64,000 nt of DNA from Isoetes taiwanensis (taxonomy: Eukaryota; Streptophyta; Lycopodiopsida; Isoetales; Isoetaceae). The stretch lies in contig JAJEKV010000050.1 of assembly GCA_021234155.1 (NCBI GenBank), positions 5,787,199 through 5,851,198 of the forward strand, written 5' to 3'. This document shows positions 22,546-33,320 of the stretch, piece after piece. A model generated the notes under the pieces. The model made no database searches. It saw nothing but the letters and a program-made list of their open reading frames with translations, and was not told where the DNA came from. Positions within the stretch are counted from its first letter, which is position 1, and each line of letters opens with the position of its first letter. A program made the position numbers and the translations under genes.

Positions 22546-25526
22546 GTAAGTAAGATACATTTGTAGTTGCAATTCATTTGTCTCTCAATAATGCAAGTTT
22601 GGTTTGAGACACGGAGAGCTTGTTGAAAATAGTTCCATGCTACCCTTTCCAAGAAAAGCCTCTAATCAAGGTGACTAAATATTGTGTGGAAGGTCTTTGC
22701 AGAGGCAGGCACATGTCCAAGGCATATAGATATATTTGGAAGGTAACTTGATCAGATTCTTTTTGCATTATGGTTAACTCTTGAACATCTAACCTCACTT
22801 GCTTTGTGAATAGGTATCGATTAGCATTATGCGACAAATGGCGTGATGCATTTTTTTCTTCCCTTGAGGAGAATTTCTTAGCCTCTGAGCGACCTTTAAC
22901 AAAGCTGTCATCCGATGCAACCCGATGGTACGATGCGGATTGGTCATGTAGTTCAAAAGGGCTTGAGGGAATCATATTGAGCAAATGCCATTACATTATG
23001 ATTCCAATCCAGATTGAGGATCCTATGCACCATGCCTTTGGTCATCATTGTTTTAGATAAGGCCAAGAAGCTGTAGCAGACACCCCTTTGTCTTCTCGAC
23101 TATCCTTATTTCGAACTTCGCTAAAGAATGTGCGGGTTTGACGAGGATGGTTATGATGTAAGTGCACTCACTATTAATTGATTGTAATCTTTGCATAATT
23201 CTGATGTTATTTTCTATTGTAGGCTTCATAAAGATATCATTACAAAGCATTGACTAATTCCAGTTCTCGTAAGATTGATATTTATGTGAAGAATTTGTCT
23301 TGCGAGAAAAGAAATTAGACACGAGGTTCCACAACAAGGTGACCTGGCCTCCTGTGGTCTTTATGTCATGGCTTATATGCAAGCCTTTGTGGATGCCCAG
23401 GTGCAGGCTAAGAGCATGGTGAGATAACATATCAATAATTGCTTTTTATATAATATTTAATTCTGAAAATTATTTGTTTTCATTCTTTCAGTTCTCTTCA
23501 GATTGGTTTGATGCGGAGTATGCACAGTCCAGGAGACATGTGCTCATTAAGGCTATGATTAATTATAAGAGCCATCTCATCGAAACAGGCACTACTAGCA
23601 CCTCGCAAGAGAAGCATGGTAGTGCTTAACTTCTTTCATAACTCTTTATCAAATGAGGCCAATTGGCTTTTTTCTTATTGAAAACAACACTAAGCCATTT
23701 GGCTTTATGTAATCTTGATAATGTAATCAATGAATGGTTGCAATCCTAGTGCTACTGTATGTTAATTATATTTTGCTTCCTTACAGGACTCCTAATATTT
23801 GAGATCCAAGGTGTTCTGGGTTACTTTTATAGAACTTCAGGAATCAATATTTCCTCTTACAAGCCCATAATTACAGAACATGGAGTTTTCTACTGCATAC
23901 CAACAATGAAAGCAATGCTTCAATATGCCTCCTTTCATTGGGATTTGGCCATATGGTCAACTCTTCCCTTAGATATCATAACATCAATTTTGGACAAGCT
24001 CTATGAAGATGGCATCCCAAAATTTAAACATGTTTATGGAAAAGAGAGATGTTGGGGACTTCCTTACACAAATTCAGTTGGTGTAACCCTTCAAGTGCAA
24101 CAAACTACGGCCTTTTTGCCAGATGAAACTTCTGGGTATGTCTGATGTGCCTTGTATGCACGGTATTCTTTGTGGGCAGTGTTGAAATTCTAACCCTTGA
24201 AAATTAACAGAAGTCTCACAGCCCAGATGCTAGAAACGCGAAAACATGATGCCTATTTCCTGTTCAACATGTCATGTAGTCTGAAAATGCAGCGCAGAAA
24301 CATGCCTCAGACCCCACAGACAGTGATTCCCCAACAACACCGCCATGGTCCTAAATCCCAGCCTCCAATATTCCTGCTATCGGACCAGCTTGAAACCGGC
24401 GCAAATAAAAGAAAGAAAACATGCCTGTGCGGGGATAAAATCTGCCGGAACATGGTCACTTTAAAGCAAAACCAAAACCATGCCCTTTTGCAACTTCCCC
24501 AAAATGCCCAATGCAAAGGAAAGGAAAGATAAGACGGAAAACCATGATAGTATTGTCATTGAATATTCTAAATACAATGGTCAACTCTGTGGTGTGTTTG
24601 AGTCTAAGCACAAAGCTCTTTTCAACAAAGAAAGTTATGTTTGTGTGCCACTATGGACACCTTTGATAGAACGCGACAACCATCTGTCCTTCTTATTTGA
24701 TTGGTTGATAGGGTTGAAATATGCACCAGATTTTACCAATTGGTTGGATGACTCTTCGGACATATATGGTGACATTATCATCAAGGCTATAGTGGATGAA
24801 TACGGCGAAGATATGAACAGAATAAAGGCCCTATGTACAATGCCTTTGATAAACTGAATCTGCTTTACTGTAACTTTTCTAGATGTGGATTTGCTTTCAT
24901 AACTCTTTTGAGTACTTGTTAAATTATATCTATTATTAATATTTAAGGTTGAGGAAGTTTTAGATTTAATACTTTATAAATGCTAATAATTTTTAACTTT
25001 TGTTATTGGATTAGAAGTTGAGGAAAATGAAATTGAAGAGGAATTTATACATGGAGCAGAGGTTGAACCAGAACAAAAGGAACTTGTACATGTACATGGA
25101 GCAGAGGTTGAACCAGATGAACCACCATCTACTTTAGGGACTGAAGCAGAATATGTTCCAGATGTACCATTCTCTTGTGGCTTAGGGTATGAAGCAAGAT
25201 TCCTTACCAGCCTGCCTGGATTATGGGAACAGGTCGAACAGATCGAAGATAGAAGCACTAGGGATGAGATGCTAACAATACTTTGGGCAATTCACAAGAT
25301 CTATGATCCTGATCCTTGGGGAAGAAATCAGTTGCCAAGTGCACACGAGTCAACTGTGCTGCGTGAGGGCTGGAGTGGGCTTCCAATTGCAAGAGAAGCA
25401 GCAGTGGCCTCTGCCACAGCTAGTCCTAACATTATATGGCGCTCCAAAAATCTTAAGAGAATGGATGCAATATCTATGAGATTTCATCCACCACAGGATG
25501 TAATAGTTAGGCATAAAAGAAGTTGA
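21416..25526 (+). CDS. Multi-exon gene: acidic region + Ulp1-type protease + FCP1-like HAD domain
   Basis: I infer a + strand gene from open pieces bounded by consistent GT-AG signals. Proposed exons: 21,416-21,448; 21,523-21,678; 21,771-21,854; 21,915-22,067; 22,132-22,414; 22,486-22,545; one ending 22,742; 22,814-23,157; 23,223-23,418; 23,492-23,618; 23,787-24,135; 24,211-24,857; 25,015-25,526. Introns are short (about 50-300 bp). Order of parts: acidic repetitive N-terminal region, C48 protease, HAD/FCP1-like domain, acidic C-terminal exon ending in TGA at 25,524. An in-frame TAG at about 22,001 and frameshifts at about 23,055 and 24,500 suggest decay or sequence error. Ulp1 domains are common as accessory proteins of plant DNA transposons, and the gene converges on a DDE transposase. 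The start is not located. Confidence 0.72.
22814..23618 (+). CDS. Ulp1-type (peptidase C48) cysteine protease domain
   Basis: Ulp1 enzymes cut SUMO or related ubiquitin-like tags from proteins. The core is visible over three exons: a lead-in RWYDADWSCSSKGLEG, the strand YIMIPIQIEDPMHH followed (one frame over) by LVIIVLDKAKKL, matching the HW...D part of the active site, and QQGDLASCGLYVMAYMQ at about 23,336-23,386, which has the Gln of the oxyanion hole and the catalytic Cys in the G-D-x-x-S-C-G setting. The tryptophan that usually follows the catalytic His is not present; His-His stands there. The frame slips at about 23,055. Introns at 23,158-23,222 and 23,419-23,491 have GT-AG ends. Confidence 0.8.
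23787..24857 (+). CDS. FCP1/NLI-like HAD phosphatase domain, catalytic acids replaced
   Basis: The order of motifs follows FCP1-type HAD domains: LLIFEIQGVLG where the enzyme has hhhhDxDxTL, then GVFYCIPTMKAMLQYASF, then LAIWSTLPLDIITSILDKL matching the (V/I)W(T/S)S motif, and at the end FNKESYVCVPLWTP with RDNHLSFLFDWLIGLKYAP, matching the C-terminal part of the domain. Both aspartates of the first motif are replaced (Glu and Gln), so phosphatase activity is doubtful. Between the halves lies an inserted basic segment with CLCGDKIC. The frame slips near 24,500. The assignment is by motif order only. Confidence 0.6.
25015..25526 (+). CDS. C-terminal acidic exon of the Ulp1/FCP1-like gene
   Basis: A clean open exon after ATTAG acceptor at 25,011-25,014, ending in TGA at 25,524-25,526. 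It contains a short duplication (HGAEVEP twice, at about 25,050 and 25,098) and an unrecognised folded-looking part LPGLWEQVEQIEDRSTRDEM followed by WRSKNLKRMDAISMRFHPP. No stop or frameshift within it. Confidence 0.6.
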
Positions 25527-25639
25527 TATATTCTGTAAAGTTATCAATAACAAGAAACATGTTTTGAAATAAGTTGATGTACTCAATTACAATGTAATAT
25601 AAATCATGTTACACCAGCACTTTTCTCTTTTCAGATTAC

Positions 25640-25973
25640 TGATATGGTCTGTGGGGTATGGGATAAAGCCTGGAAAGGTTGGGGCCCATTGGATAATGAT
25701 TTCCTTGAAGGATCCGCCCTTTTGGTGTGTTGGTTATCACTAGAGGTGCTAGTGTGTAACATTTGGTATCAGAGCTAAGGTTCAATTCCTCGTGGCAACA
25801 TTGGTGTGTTCCACATGCTTGAGGGCAAGCATCTCGAGGAGGGGGAGGAATTGATATGGTCTGTGGGGTATGGGATAAAGCCTGGAAAGGTTGGGGCCCA
25901 TTGGATAATGATTTCCTTGAAGGATCCGCCCTTTTGGTGTGTTGGTTATCACTAGAGGTGCTAGTGTGTAACA
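25640..25973 (+). mobile_element. TRIM: 334-bp miniature LTR retrotransposon with identical LTRs
   Basis: Two direct repeats of 122 bp, 25,640-25,761 and 25,852-25,973, both TGATATGG...GTGTAACA and identical by eye, flank a 90-bp middle. Two bases after the left LTR is TGGTATCAGAGCT (25,765-25,777), the primer-binding site for initiator methionine tRNA; just before the right LTR is the purine tract GGAGGGGGAGGAA. A 5-bp target duplication ATTAC lies at 25,635-25,639 and 25,974-25,978. There is no coding capacity, so it must be moved by proteins of another element. Identical LTRs point to a recent insertion. It sits between the ends of two convergent genes. Confidence 0.97.
25765..25777 (+). 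promoter_or_regulatory. tRNA-iMet primer-binding site of the TRIM
   Basis: TGGTATCAGAGCT is complementary to the 3' end of plant initiator tRNA-Met, the usual primer of plant copia-type elements and TRIMs, and lies three bases beyond the end of the left LTR. Confidence 0.93.
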
Positions 25974-26820
25974 ATTACTTCTCTCCAACATATAATCTGT
26001 CCAACATATAATCTGTTCAAGCTATTCCAGATCATGTAGTATTTCAGGCAAACTTCCCAGTAGCATCTCATGCACATCAGTAGACAATGCATAAGCTGCA
26101 GAAGCACCCTTCACCTTATGATTTACTTTTGGCATTGTAAACTTTGCTCCAATAACAGACTCTGCAGGTACAAGAACTTCTTTGTCATCCAATAACTTAT
26201 ACTTGTGGTGACAACCAGGCAATTTTTTATAGTAATACGTGGATATGATTTGTTTTTCACTGTATGGTGATAATTTTTTTAATCGTCAATAACATTTTCC
26301 TGCAAAACAAATTTTGTTTTCTTGCAAAGAAGGATATAGTATGGCACATTTTCTTCATTTCCTGGTGCAGCAAAAGAAGCAAACATATCACCTACCTGTA
26401 CTAGATCTTCTAGCTCTTCATTTTCATTTGCAAAAGCAGCAGTTTCCTCATTCTCTACTTCACAATGAGTACTTACTCGGGGTACTAGCTTCTTTAATTG
26501 CCACTTCCCACAGAATGAAATGGACTCATAAGCATCCCATTCAAAGTTAATGCAAGCATTGCAGAAGCAAGATAATGGTCTCACCATTACTAAGGTGGGG
26601 TCAGTTGGACTTATAGAAGCTATAGCATGCAATTTCTGAATACCAGGAAGAGGTTGCACATCCAATGCATTGGTTCTATCAATACCTGACTCCTTCACTT
26701 CCCAGTATACTCTGTTAACATTAGATTGCTTGCTCCTCAAGACAACACAAGCATCATGTGCACCTCTAATCTATGTTCCATGTTCTCGTAACTGTTCGGC
26801 TGCAAGTACCTGCTTGGCCT

Positions 26821-27916
26821 CAGGGTATTTTTTAGTGGCCCCGGCGGGCCAGTTGGCCACACATTCATATTTTTTCAGAAATCATTGGCTACGCCAGAGT
26901 AGGATACGTTCATGTCCTGACCGAAGGGTAGTGGTCAGTTCAAAACACGAATTTGTACATTTTACTCGTTTAGTAGCCAATTCGATATTTACTAAATTCG
27001 GCTAGGCGCAGGGTGTGGCCAATTCGATTTTTTGTACGTGGGAAAAAACTTATCGGGGTAGCCAATTAGAACCTAAGGTAAATTTTAATGGGTAAGGGGG
27101 TGGCCATATTACATCTCGACCACGTGTCTATCATACAGGTTTAGTTTATTCTACCCTGTCGAGCCTGTATTTTTTCTGTTCTTCTCGTATGCATTTGTTT
27201 CGTTATTCATGTGAATATAAATATAAATGGGATGTTAGTCTCTGAATATGAATGGGATGATAATTTTAATATTATATTTTATTGTCATTTGCAGAGCACT
27301 CCCGATTTGTATTCACGATTTGGTTGAGATGGAGATCCATTCCCATCTACAATCTAAGCTTTAGCTTCATCAATTCAGGTTAGTTTTTACCCTATTCAGT
27401 TGTGCAAAATTATTCAGATGTGCAAAAGTAGTTGTTGATGCCAATCATCAAATTTATGCAGCATGGAAGGGGCTTCACAAAAGAGAATAAATGAGTTCTT
27501 GGGACCTGCGGCATTAAGGACAAAGCGGCGCATCACTATATCATCGTCTATGTCCACTTTCATAGGCCAAATTGAGGGTCTTGATGAAGGCTATGAATTT
27601 GCAGATGATAAGGACTATGATCCAAAGCAATTTGAACGTATTATTTGGGGAAGACGCCTAGGTAGTTGTGGCCAACGTCGAGTTTTCACTACTAAAGCAT
27701 GTTCCTATCTTAACCAACACAAATTTGCTCATAGCCAATTTGTTAATGTAGCAAAATAAAAATATCATAGTTGCGCCAGTTCAGTTACGCCATCTTAGCA
27801 AGAAGGTGCAAAATATCGCCAGGCCAAACTACGCCAAGTTATTTATTCTACATGGCCAGTAGCCAGTTGTTTCTGGCCCTATAAAAATATAGGGCGCTTA
27901 AAAAATACCCTGCCAA
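26821..27916. mobile_element. hAT-like non-autonomous element inside the transposase gene
   Basis: Ends are CAGGGTATTTTTTAGTGGCCC (26,821) and, reversed, CAGGGTATTTTTTAAGCGCCC (to 27,912). The 8-bp word CTTGGCCT is present on the left (26,813-26,820) and right (27,917-27,924) as expected for a hAT target duplication, with four extra bases CCAA at the right junction. Dropping the insert and one copy of the word joins the host reading frame exactly: ESDKAK on one side continues as QVLAAEQLREHG on the other. That continuity is strong evidence for the insertion. Confidence 0.88.
27463..27759 (+). CDS. Hypothetical frame inside the hAT-like element
   Basis: An open frame of 98 codons beginning MEGASQKRINEFLGPAA and containing an acidic FADDKDYDPKQFER segment. 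It is preceded by a possible acceptor at about 27,460. It could be the N-terminal remnant of the element's own transposase, since hAT proteins often start with a short basic and acidic head before the zinc finger, but no BED finger or catalytic motif is visible. Confidence 0.35.
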   Translation: MEGASQKRINEFLGPAALRTKRRITISSSMSTFIGQIEGLDEGYEFADDKDYDPKQFERIIWGRRLGSCGQRRVFTTKACSYLNQHKFAHSQFVNVAK

Positions 27917-28984
27917 CTTGGCCTTGTCAGACTCTCCATCATGTTCACCTTTTCCATGCCCAGAACCAAAGTAGTTCCATTGTAAACGAATGCCATATTC
28001 AACATGGTACCTGGTAATGAAATATAAATTTCTTCTGGACTTGTATTGTGCAGCACAACCATCAGACCACACAATATGATACTGTACATGAGATCCACCA
28101 TTCTCTTTCAGCTATTTCAGATGAAGCTTAAATGCATGTTGTACAAAATTTGTATCATGATTTCTGTCATCAGAAATATACAAGTGAACAGTCTTCTTCA
28201 AGATGCCATTTACCTTTAGCATGGTAATCTGTACCATTATAGTAACTTGGTCTGCATTCCAATGTTCTGACTGAACCTCTTTGAAAGGCTTCAATGTATA
28301 ATTTTCTGCAAAGTCAACCACTGATATCACTGAATCATCTCTCAGGTTTTGAACACATCTTCTGAATTCTTTGCTTTGCTAGTGAGCTGCAAGTTGTGAT
28401 GGATAAATGTCTTCATGTGACCAAATATGGCATCCAGCATTACAGGTGCATTTGTTGTCTTGTCCACCAATCTGAGCCTTCTTGAGACTCCTTTTTTAGA
28501 CTTCTCATCCACATAAGAGTATATTTGCCAATTGACTTTACTTTCAATGTCATTTTCAGTTTCTTTTGGACACAAGATAATGTTCTGCTTACCACAGTTC
28601 TTGCAATCACTTGTAATACAATTTAATTTGTGCCACTCGTCACTATCCTGTTTTGAACAAACCATACTCCTCCATAGAGTGCTGACATTACGTTATGTAT
28701 GCTTGTGAGCCTGACAAATTCCATCATTTTTGTTAGCAGCACAAACTTCACAATTGATGTGGAGCTTAGCCCTCATAGAATTAAATGCCTTCCTGAAGTT
28801 CTCTGCTTGCTCATGCTTGACACAACAACATGTGTTTCTTTCCTTTAGCTTCCTTATACAATCAGGTTTGAGGTATTCGAACAATCTGATGCCAATGTCT
28901 GCCTGGGTGTTGCTCCACAAAGTTCTGGTACAGCTCAGCCCGTGCATTCAAATCATCATAGTTAATAAAAGATTTTGTATGTGC

Positions 28985-29290
28985 AATTGAGTACATGCGG
29001 AGTCAAAATGTACTAACATGTACTCATAATGTACTAATATGTACTCAGATGTACTCATATGTACTCATATGTACTCAGAATGTACTTACAATATACATAA
29101 GGACAACAGAATACACATTACACATGTACATTAAATACATGTGTAAGGATAAAGTAGCAGTGTGGGTACATTACTATACCTTAGAGCATATTAATGTTCT
29201 AGAGTAAATTCTTGAAGTCCATAGGCACTATCTGAAAGTCTGAGTACAATATATGTACTCTATAGACATGTATAACATACAATATTATGC
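28985..29290 (+). repeat. ATGTACTCA short tandem array in a transposase intron
   Basis: Between 28,985 and 29,100 the word ATGTACT with 3-5 base spacers is repeated about nine times; looser copies (GTACATT, ATGTACTC) run to 29,290. It lies between coding pieces of the minus-strand gene, hence in an intron. Confidence 0.8.
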
Positions 29291-30189
29291 AAATATCTAA
29301 TCTGTACATTGGTTAAGAATTTTGGAGTCACTGCATAAATAAAAAAGGAAGATTTAGTATAATATACATGGTCAATAAATGTAAGCAAACCAACAAAGGT
29401 TATTGCATATGTAAAAGTAAGTAGAAGTGAATACATAAATGATAGATCAGTCATTAGAAAGCATTCATACATCAAAACAAAGAAGATACTATAAATTCCA
29501 ATAAAAGTGAACATATACATGAGGGATCAGAAGCATTTCATACAATAAAGAATGAAATACCTGTGGTATATCAAGAAACTGGATTGCCTGATGCCTTTTC
29601 TTTCTTACATCCCTGTATTTAGGTGAAACCTTGGTGTTGTTTAACCAAAATTGGATGACTAATTGCTTTGTGTCTTCGTCCAAACAATCAGATCTTCTCT
29701 TTCTGCCTGCTAATGCCCATATAGTTGGACCTGCAATTTTCATTCTCTTTCTTCTGCCTGCAGCGTATGACAAATTTCGAGGATGGCAGTTCAACATTTT
29801 TGAAGCAACTCCTTTTTGCTTCAATTCCCCATTTTTCCCAACAATCATGGATAAAACAGAGTGCTTGGCTGCCAACTTGTCACTGCTATTAGAAGATTTT
29901 TAACCTCTTCTAATCCATCTTTGAGATTTTGTAACAATGAATGTTTCACCACCGCTCTCGGAAGGTAGCCCAATCACGAGTTTAAACAACCCCAAGAGCC
30001 TGTTATCTTGCAAGATCCTCGAAACCAATACCTCTCTTTCACCGGAGATAGAGAACTGGGCTTCATTTCTAAAGCATTCAACAACCTTTTTTTCTCGCTT
30101 TTTCCTGATTTTTTGGTGAAGTACGGAATATGATCGCCATTCTCACTTGTTGATGTATCACTCTCTATCACTTCATTCAAAGATGTCAT

Positions 30190-30885
30190 TTAGAGTATCT
30201 TGTTCAACCATTTTCTCGCTTCCTTTTTGTCGATTTGGTATCATCGCCCTCATTTTGGACATTAGCTTTGAGTAATAATTGTTTCATACTTTGATTTTCT
30301 ACTACTACTATGAAAACTGATATGCATGCAAAGATCCGGCAAGAATTTGAAATTCTTTTCTTTGTTTTAGATTCTTAGACCGTAGGTTGGAGGGAATTTG
30401 CTTGCTTCGGATGGATTGGAGGGAATTTGCTTGAATCGGAGGGAATCCAGTGATTGTGCCCAAAATTTCGCAACAACCGTCAGCCACTTCATGTCATGAT
30501 GACAAATAATCAAATATATTCCTTTTTTAAATATATAACGACAAGCGCGTGGCCTCCTACTATACATTCAAAATTACATAAAAAACGGGTTTTCTAGTGC
30601 AAAATAGTACATGAATTTAGAACTAATGTATGACATCCTAGCATGCTTTTATCCAGTACTTCCAAATCAAAATAGTGATAATACAAATACATATCTAGTC
30701 TGATATTACCAAACCAGAATACACATCTAGTCTGATATTTCCAAACCAGAGTAGGGATTTTTTGTCAAAAACATCTCGGCTAATATGGACTGCAAATCCC
30801 TTTTTTGGTTGCTGGCTAAAGTTAGACTATAGCTTTTCAAAGTTAAATTTTCCTTAACAGATAATACTAATGGAACATGCCAAGA
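30190..30885. other. Spacer between the two minus-strand transposon proteins
   Basis: Contains a 25-bp direct repeat TTGGAGGGAATTTGCTTG at 30,387 and 30,416 and a duplicated word CTAGTCTGATATT at 30,695 and 30,729. No coding piece recognised. It could hold the promoter of the transposase gene, but no clear box is seen. Confidence 0.45.
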
Positions 30886-31489
30886 TAGTTACAATGAAAT
30901 TAAATTATACACATGATCAAGAGCAATATCTACTACCAATTTTCTGCCTTTTCTGCCTCCATGCCAACAGGCCTTGACTAGCAGCAGATTTTTTCCAAGC
31001 CTCACCTTTTCTTTTCTTTGAGGCTTCAGCCAATGCCTTATGCAACTGAGGAGCAGCCCATCTCGCCACATTCTCTGTATGACGAGAAATTACTCTTCTC
31101 TAGAACCATTATGTCATCTTTATGAGTGGATTTTGACAAAGATTGTGACCCTCCATGCTGAGTTTTTCAGTTATACGTACCTTGGCCTGCTTGTAGGACT
31201 TCTCCATACCTTGTGTGTTCCAAATTGATAAGCTTCCATACTTCTAAGCAAACCAAGGCCCATGACGAGTATATATGATGTAGATGTAATGAGTAACCTA
31301 TGTCTCACCGCAGGCCTATATGTATACATGTGTAAACTTCCTGACCACCACCCTAAACCTGGATATTTCAGCCTCAGATAAATATGTTTTTTATAAAAGG
31401 TTGTTCAAATTTAAAAGTGCATTCTATGCAGTCACTTTCCTTATTGTACCATTCACGCCATCCACTACAAGAGAATGCCTGCTAGACGT

Positions 31490-31790
31490 CAGAAAAATCG
31501 TCAGGAGGTCCAAGGTGGGTTTTTAAGCGCATAGTGACGATTGTAATGACGACTAGGCTGACGTAAAACCTGACGAATACTGTCTGATGCATATCCTGAC
31601 GAGTAGCCTGATGCAAAATTTCCTGACAATTAGTTTGACGATTACATTGTTGAACAGCCCGACGAATATTCTGACTAAAGGTCTGACAAGCAAGTTGACT
31701 AGTAGCCTGACGTGAGGGTTTGACGAATATTCTGACTATTACTCTGACTATTCAGCGTCAGACTATTAGTCAGCATATACATTAGAATAT
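31490..31790. repeat. Left subterminal repeat array of the CACTA element
   Basis: About fifteen copies of CTGACGA, CTGACTA and near variants in both orientations within 300 bp. In CACTA elements such subterminal words are binding sites of the element's own DNA-binding protein. Confidence 0.85.
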
Positions 31791-32169
31791 TAGTCACTTT
31801 ATTCGTCATACTATTTTTTTGATGAATTACTTAGTTAAAGCATGTATGATGTATCACATCTACCACTAGTTCGGGGATCAGTTTAGTTTTATTATTTGAA
31901 GTTCATTTATGTTTTTCTTGAATCATTTCCTCGAATTCAAAGCTTGGCTTGTATGTTTTGTTTGAATCATTAGCATTTAATGTCATGCATGAAACACAAT
32001 AACTTTTACGTCAAGGAACTAATGAGAAGCACAAAACATCACACATTTTCCCTTTTGAGGCCTTGAATCTAGTTATTAGACATTGCACTTCAAACAAAGT
32101 GCACTTAGACATTGCACTTTAAACAAATTTTTGGGCTAAGTTCTGGGAATTAGCAATAAGTGACAATAT

Positions 32170-33320
32170 GGCCTGAGGGGATGCACACTCAGTGAAGGTA
32201 CTAGTCATGGCTGAGAAAGGTATTAGTCATGGCATGAGGGGATGCACACTCAGTGAAGGCCTTCATGTTCCAACTCATAGGGTGGCCACCTAGGACCTGG
32301 GGGGGGGGGGTGACATGGGCAAGTGACATTGTATATTACATTTATTTGTTAAGATTTAATGATTGAGACTCTGGTTTTCTTTTTACTGGAATTTAGAGGC
32401 ATCTTTTGGATCATGATAGTTGGCATGGTGAATATGCTTGAGCGTATGGACTTGACGACCAATAGACAAGTGGGGACTATATTGACCTCATAAATTTCAA
32501 TCTGACATATAGTTCAATTTGGTCTATGGTTCAATTTGGCCTACATTTAAGGAAATACAAAGTTAAAAATATAAGGGTCTAGGTTTAAGGTCACTTATGG
32601 CAAGATTTGGCAAGGACTTGAAAATTGCACGAAATTTAACTATGTTGAACTATATTGGAAATTATATTGCAACATCGACAAATATTAAATACTGAACATG
32701 GGACATTTATGTCTTTGAAAAAATGCATGTAGGGCAAAACTTTTTAGGGCATGTTGCCCGCTAGCTCCAGACGGCTACTGCCGGATTTGTTTGGTGCCGA
32801 TCAGGCGCCATACAGATGTCTGATTCGGTTGGGAACTAGGCGACATCTGGTCGCAACATATTTGATCGCAGATGATCCGGCCTGGTGAAATGACTCTGCC
32901 TGCAAACTGCCAATATTACATATTATCTGGTAAATATTAGACTAGAAATCGATTTATCTGGTAATTCGTATACTTGAAATCAATTTAAGCAGACAAATTG
33001 ATAGGATTATTTGCCCGCTGGGTTTTCTGCCGGAATAAAGGTAGTAACAGCATACACATGATTTTCATGGTCCAAATGGGCGGCAATGCACTGAGACAGC
33101 ATTTCGGCATGTGTAATTGGGGTGACTTCTAGTTTGCGGCCCCCCCTGTCCCGGTAAACAGAACAGGCTGCCGCAGGTGAATAAGACAAACAGCCTAAAG
33201 AAGACAAAAAACACAGTTATTGATTCCCACGGAAAGCATGAAATCAACCCCAACAACCCCAATCAACCCAAAAAACAATCAACCCAAACCCCAATCAACC
33301 CCAACAATCACTGCAGACTG
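32170..33320. other. Interior of the CACTA element, non-coding
   Basis: A word GGGATGCACACTCAGTGAAGG is duplicated at about 32,178 and 32,239. AATCAACCCCAACA-type words are repeated at 33,240-33,310. A G homopolymer of ten lies at 32,299-32,310. A minus frame 33,207-33,007 (66 codons) has no recognised motif. Confidence 0.5.

Larger units (their letters stand above)
26022..30189 (-). pseudogene. DDE-type transposase gene (superfamily not named), interrupted by a hAT-like element
   Basis: Read right to left, the pieces follow a protein family I know from transposon-derived genes in invertebrate and fish genomes: a basic N-terminal part with FWLNNTKVSPKYRDVRKKR (about 29,650), YQNFVEQHPGRHW (28,920), RNTCCCVKHEQAENFRKAF (28,830), a Cys-rich segment CKNCGKQ, VVDFAENYTLKPFKEVQSEH (28,325), LYISDDRNHD, VWSDGCAAQYKSRR (28,075-28,035), GSGHGKGEHDG (27,970-27,940), and after the insertion PLSCFCNACINFEW (26,560). 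The Asp of VVDFAEN and of WSDGCAAQ are likely catalytic acids. Introns separate several pieces, and one stop lies after REHGT at about 26,772. It ends near 26,022. It lies tail to tail with the Ulp1/FCP1-like gene. Probable self-transposition gene, now inactive. Confidence 0.75.

Noticed and set aside
28985-29100. ATGTACTCA array as a CRISPR-like or telomere-like array
   Set aside because: Units are 9-12 bases with irregular spacing and no unique spacers; it is a simple-sequence intronic array.
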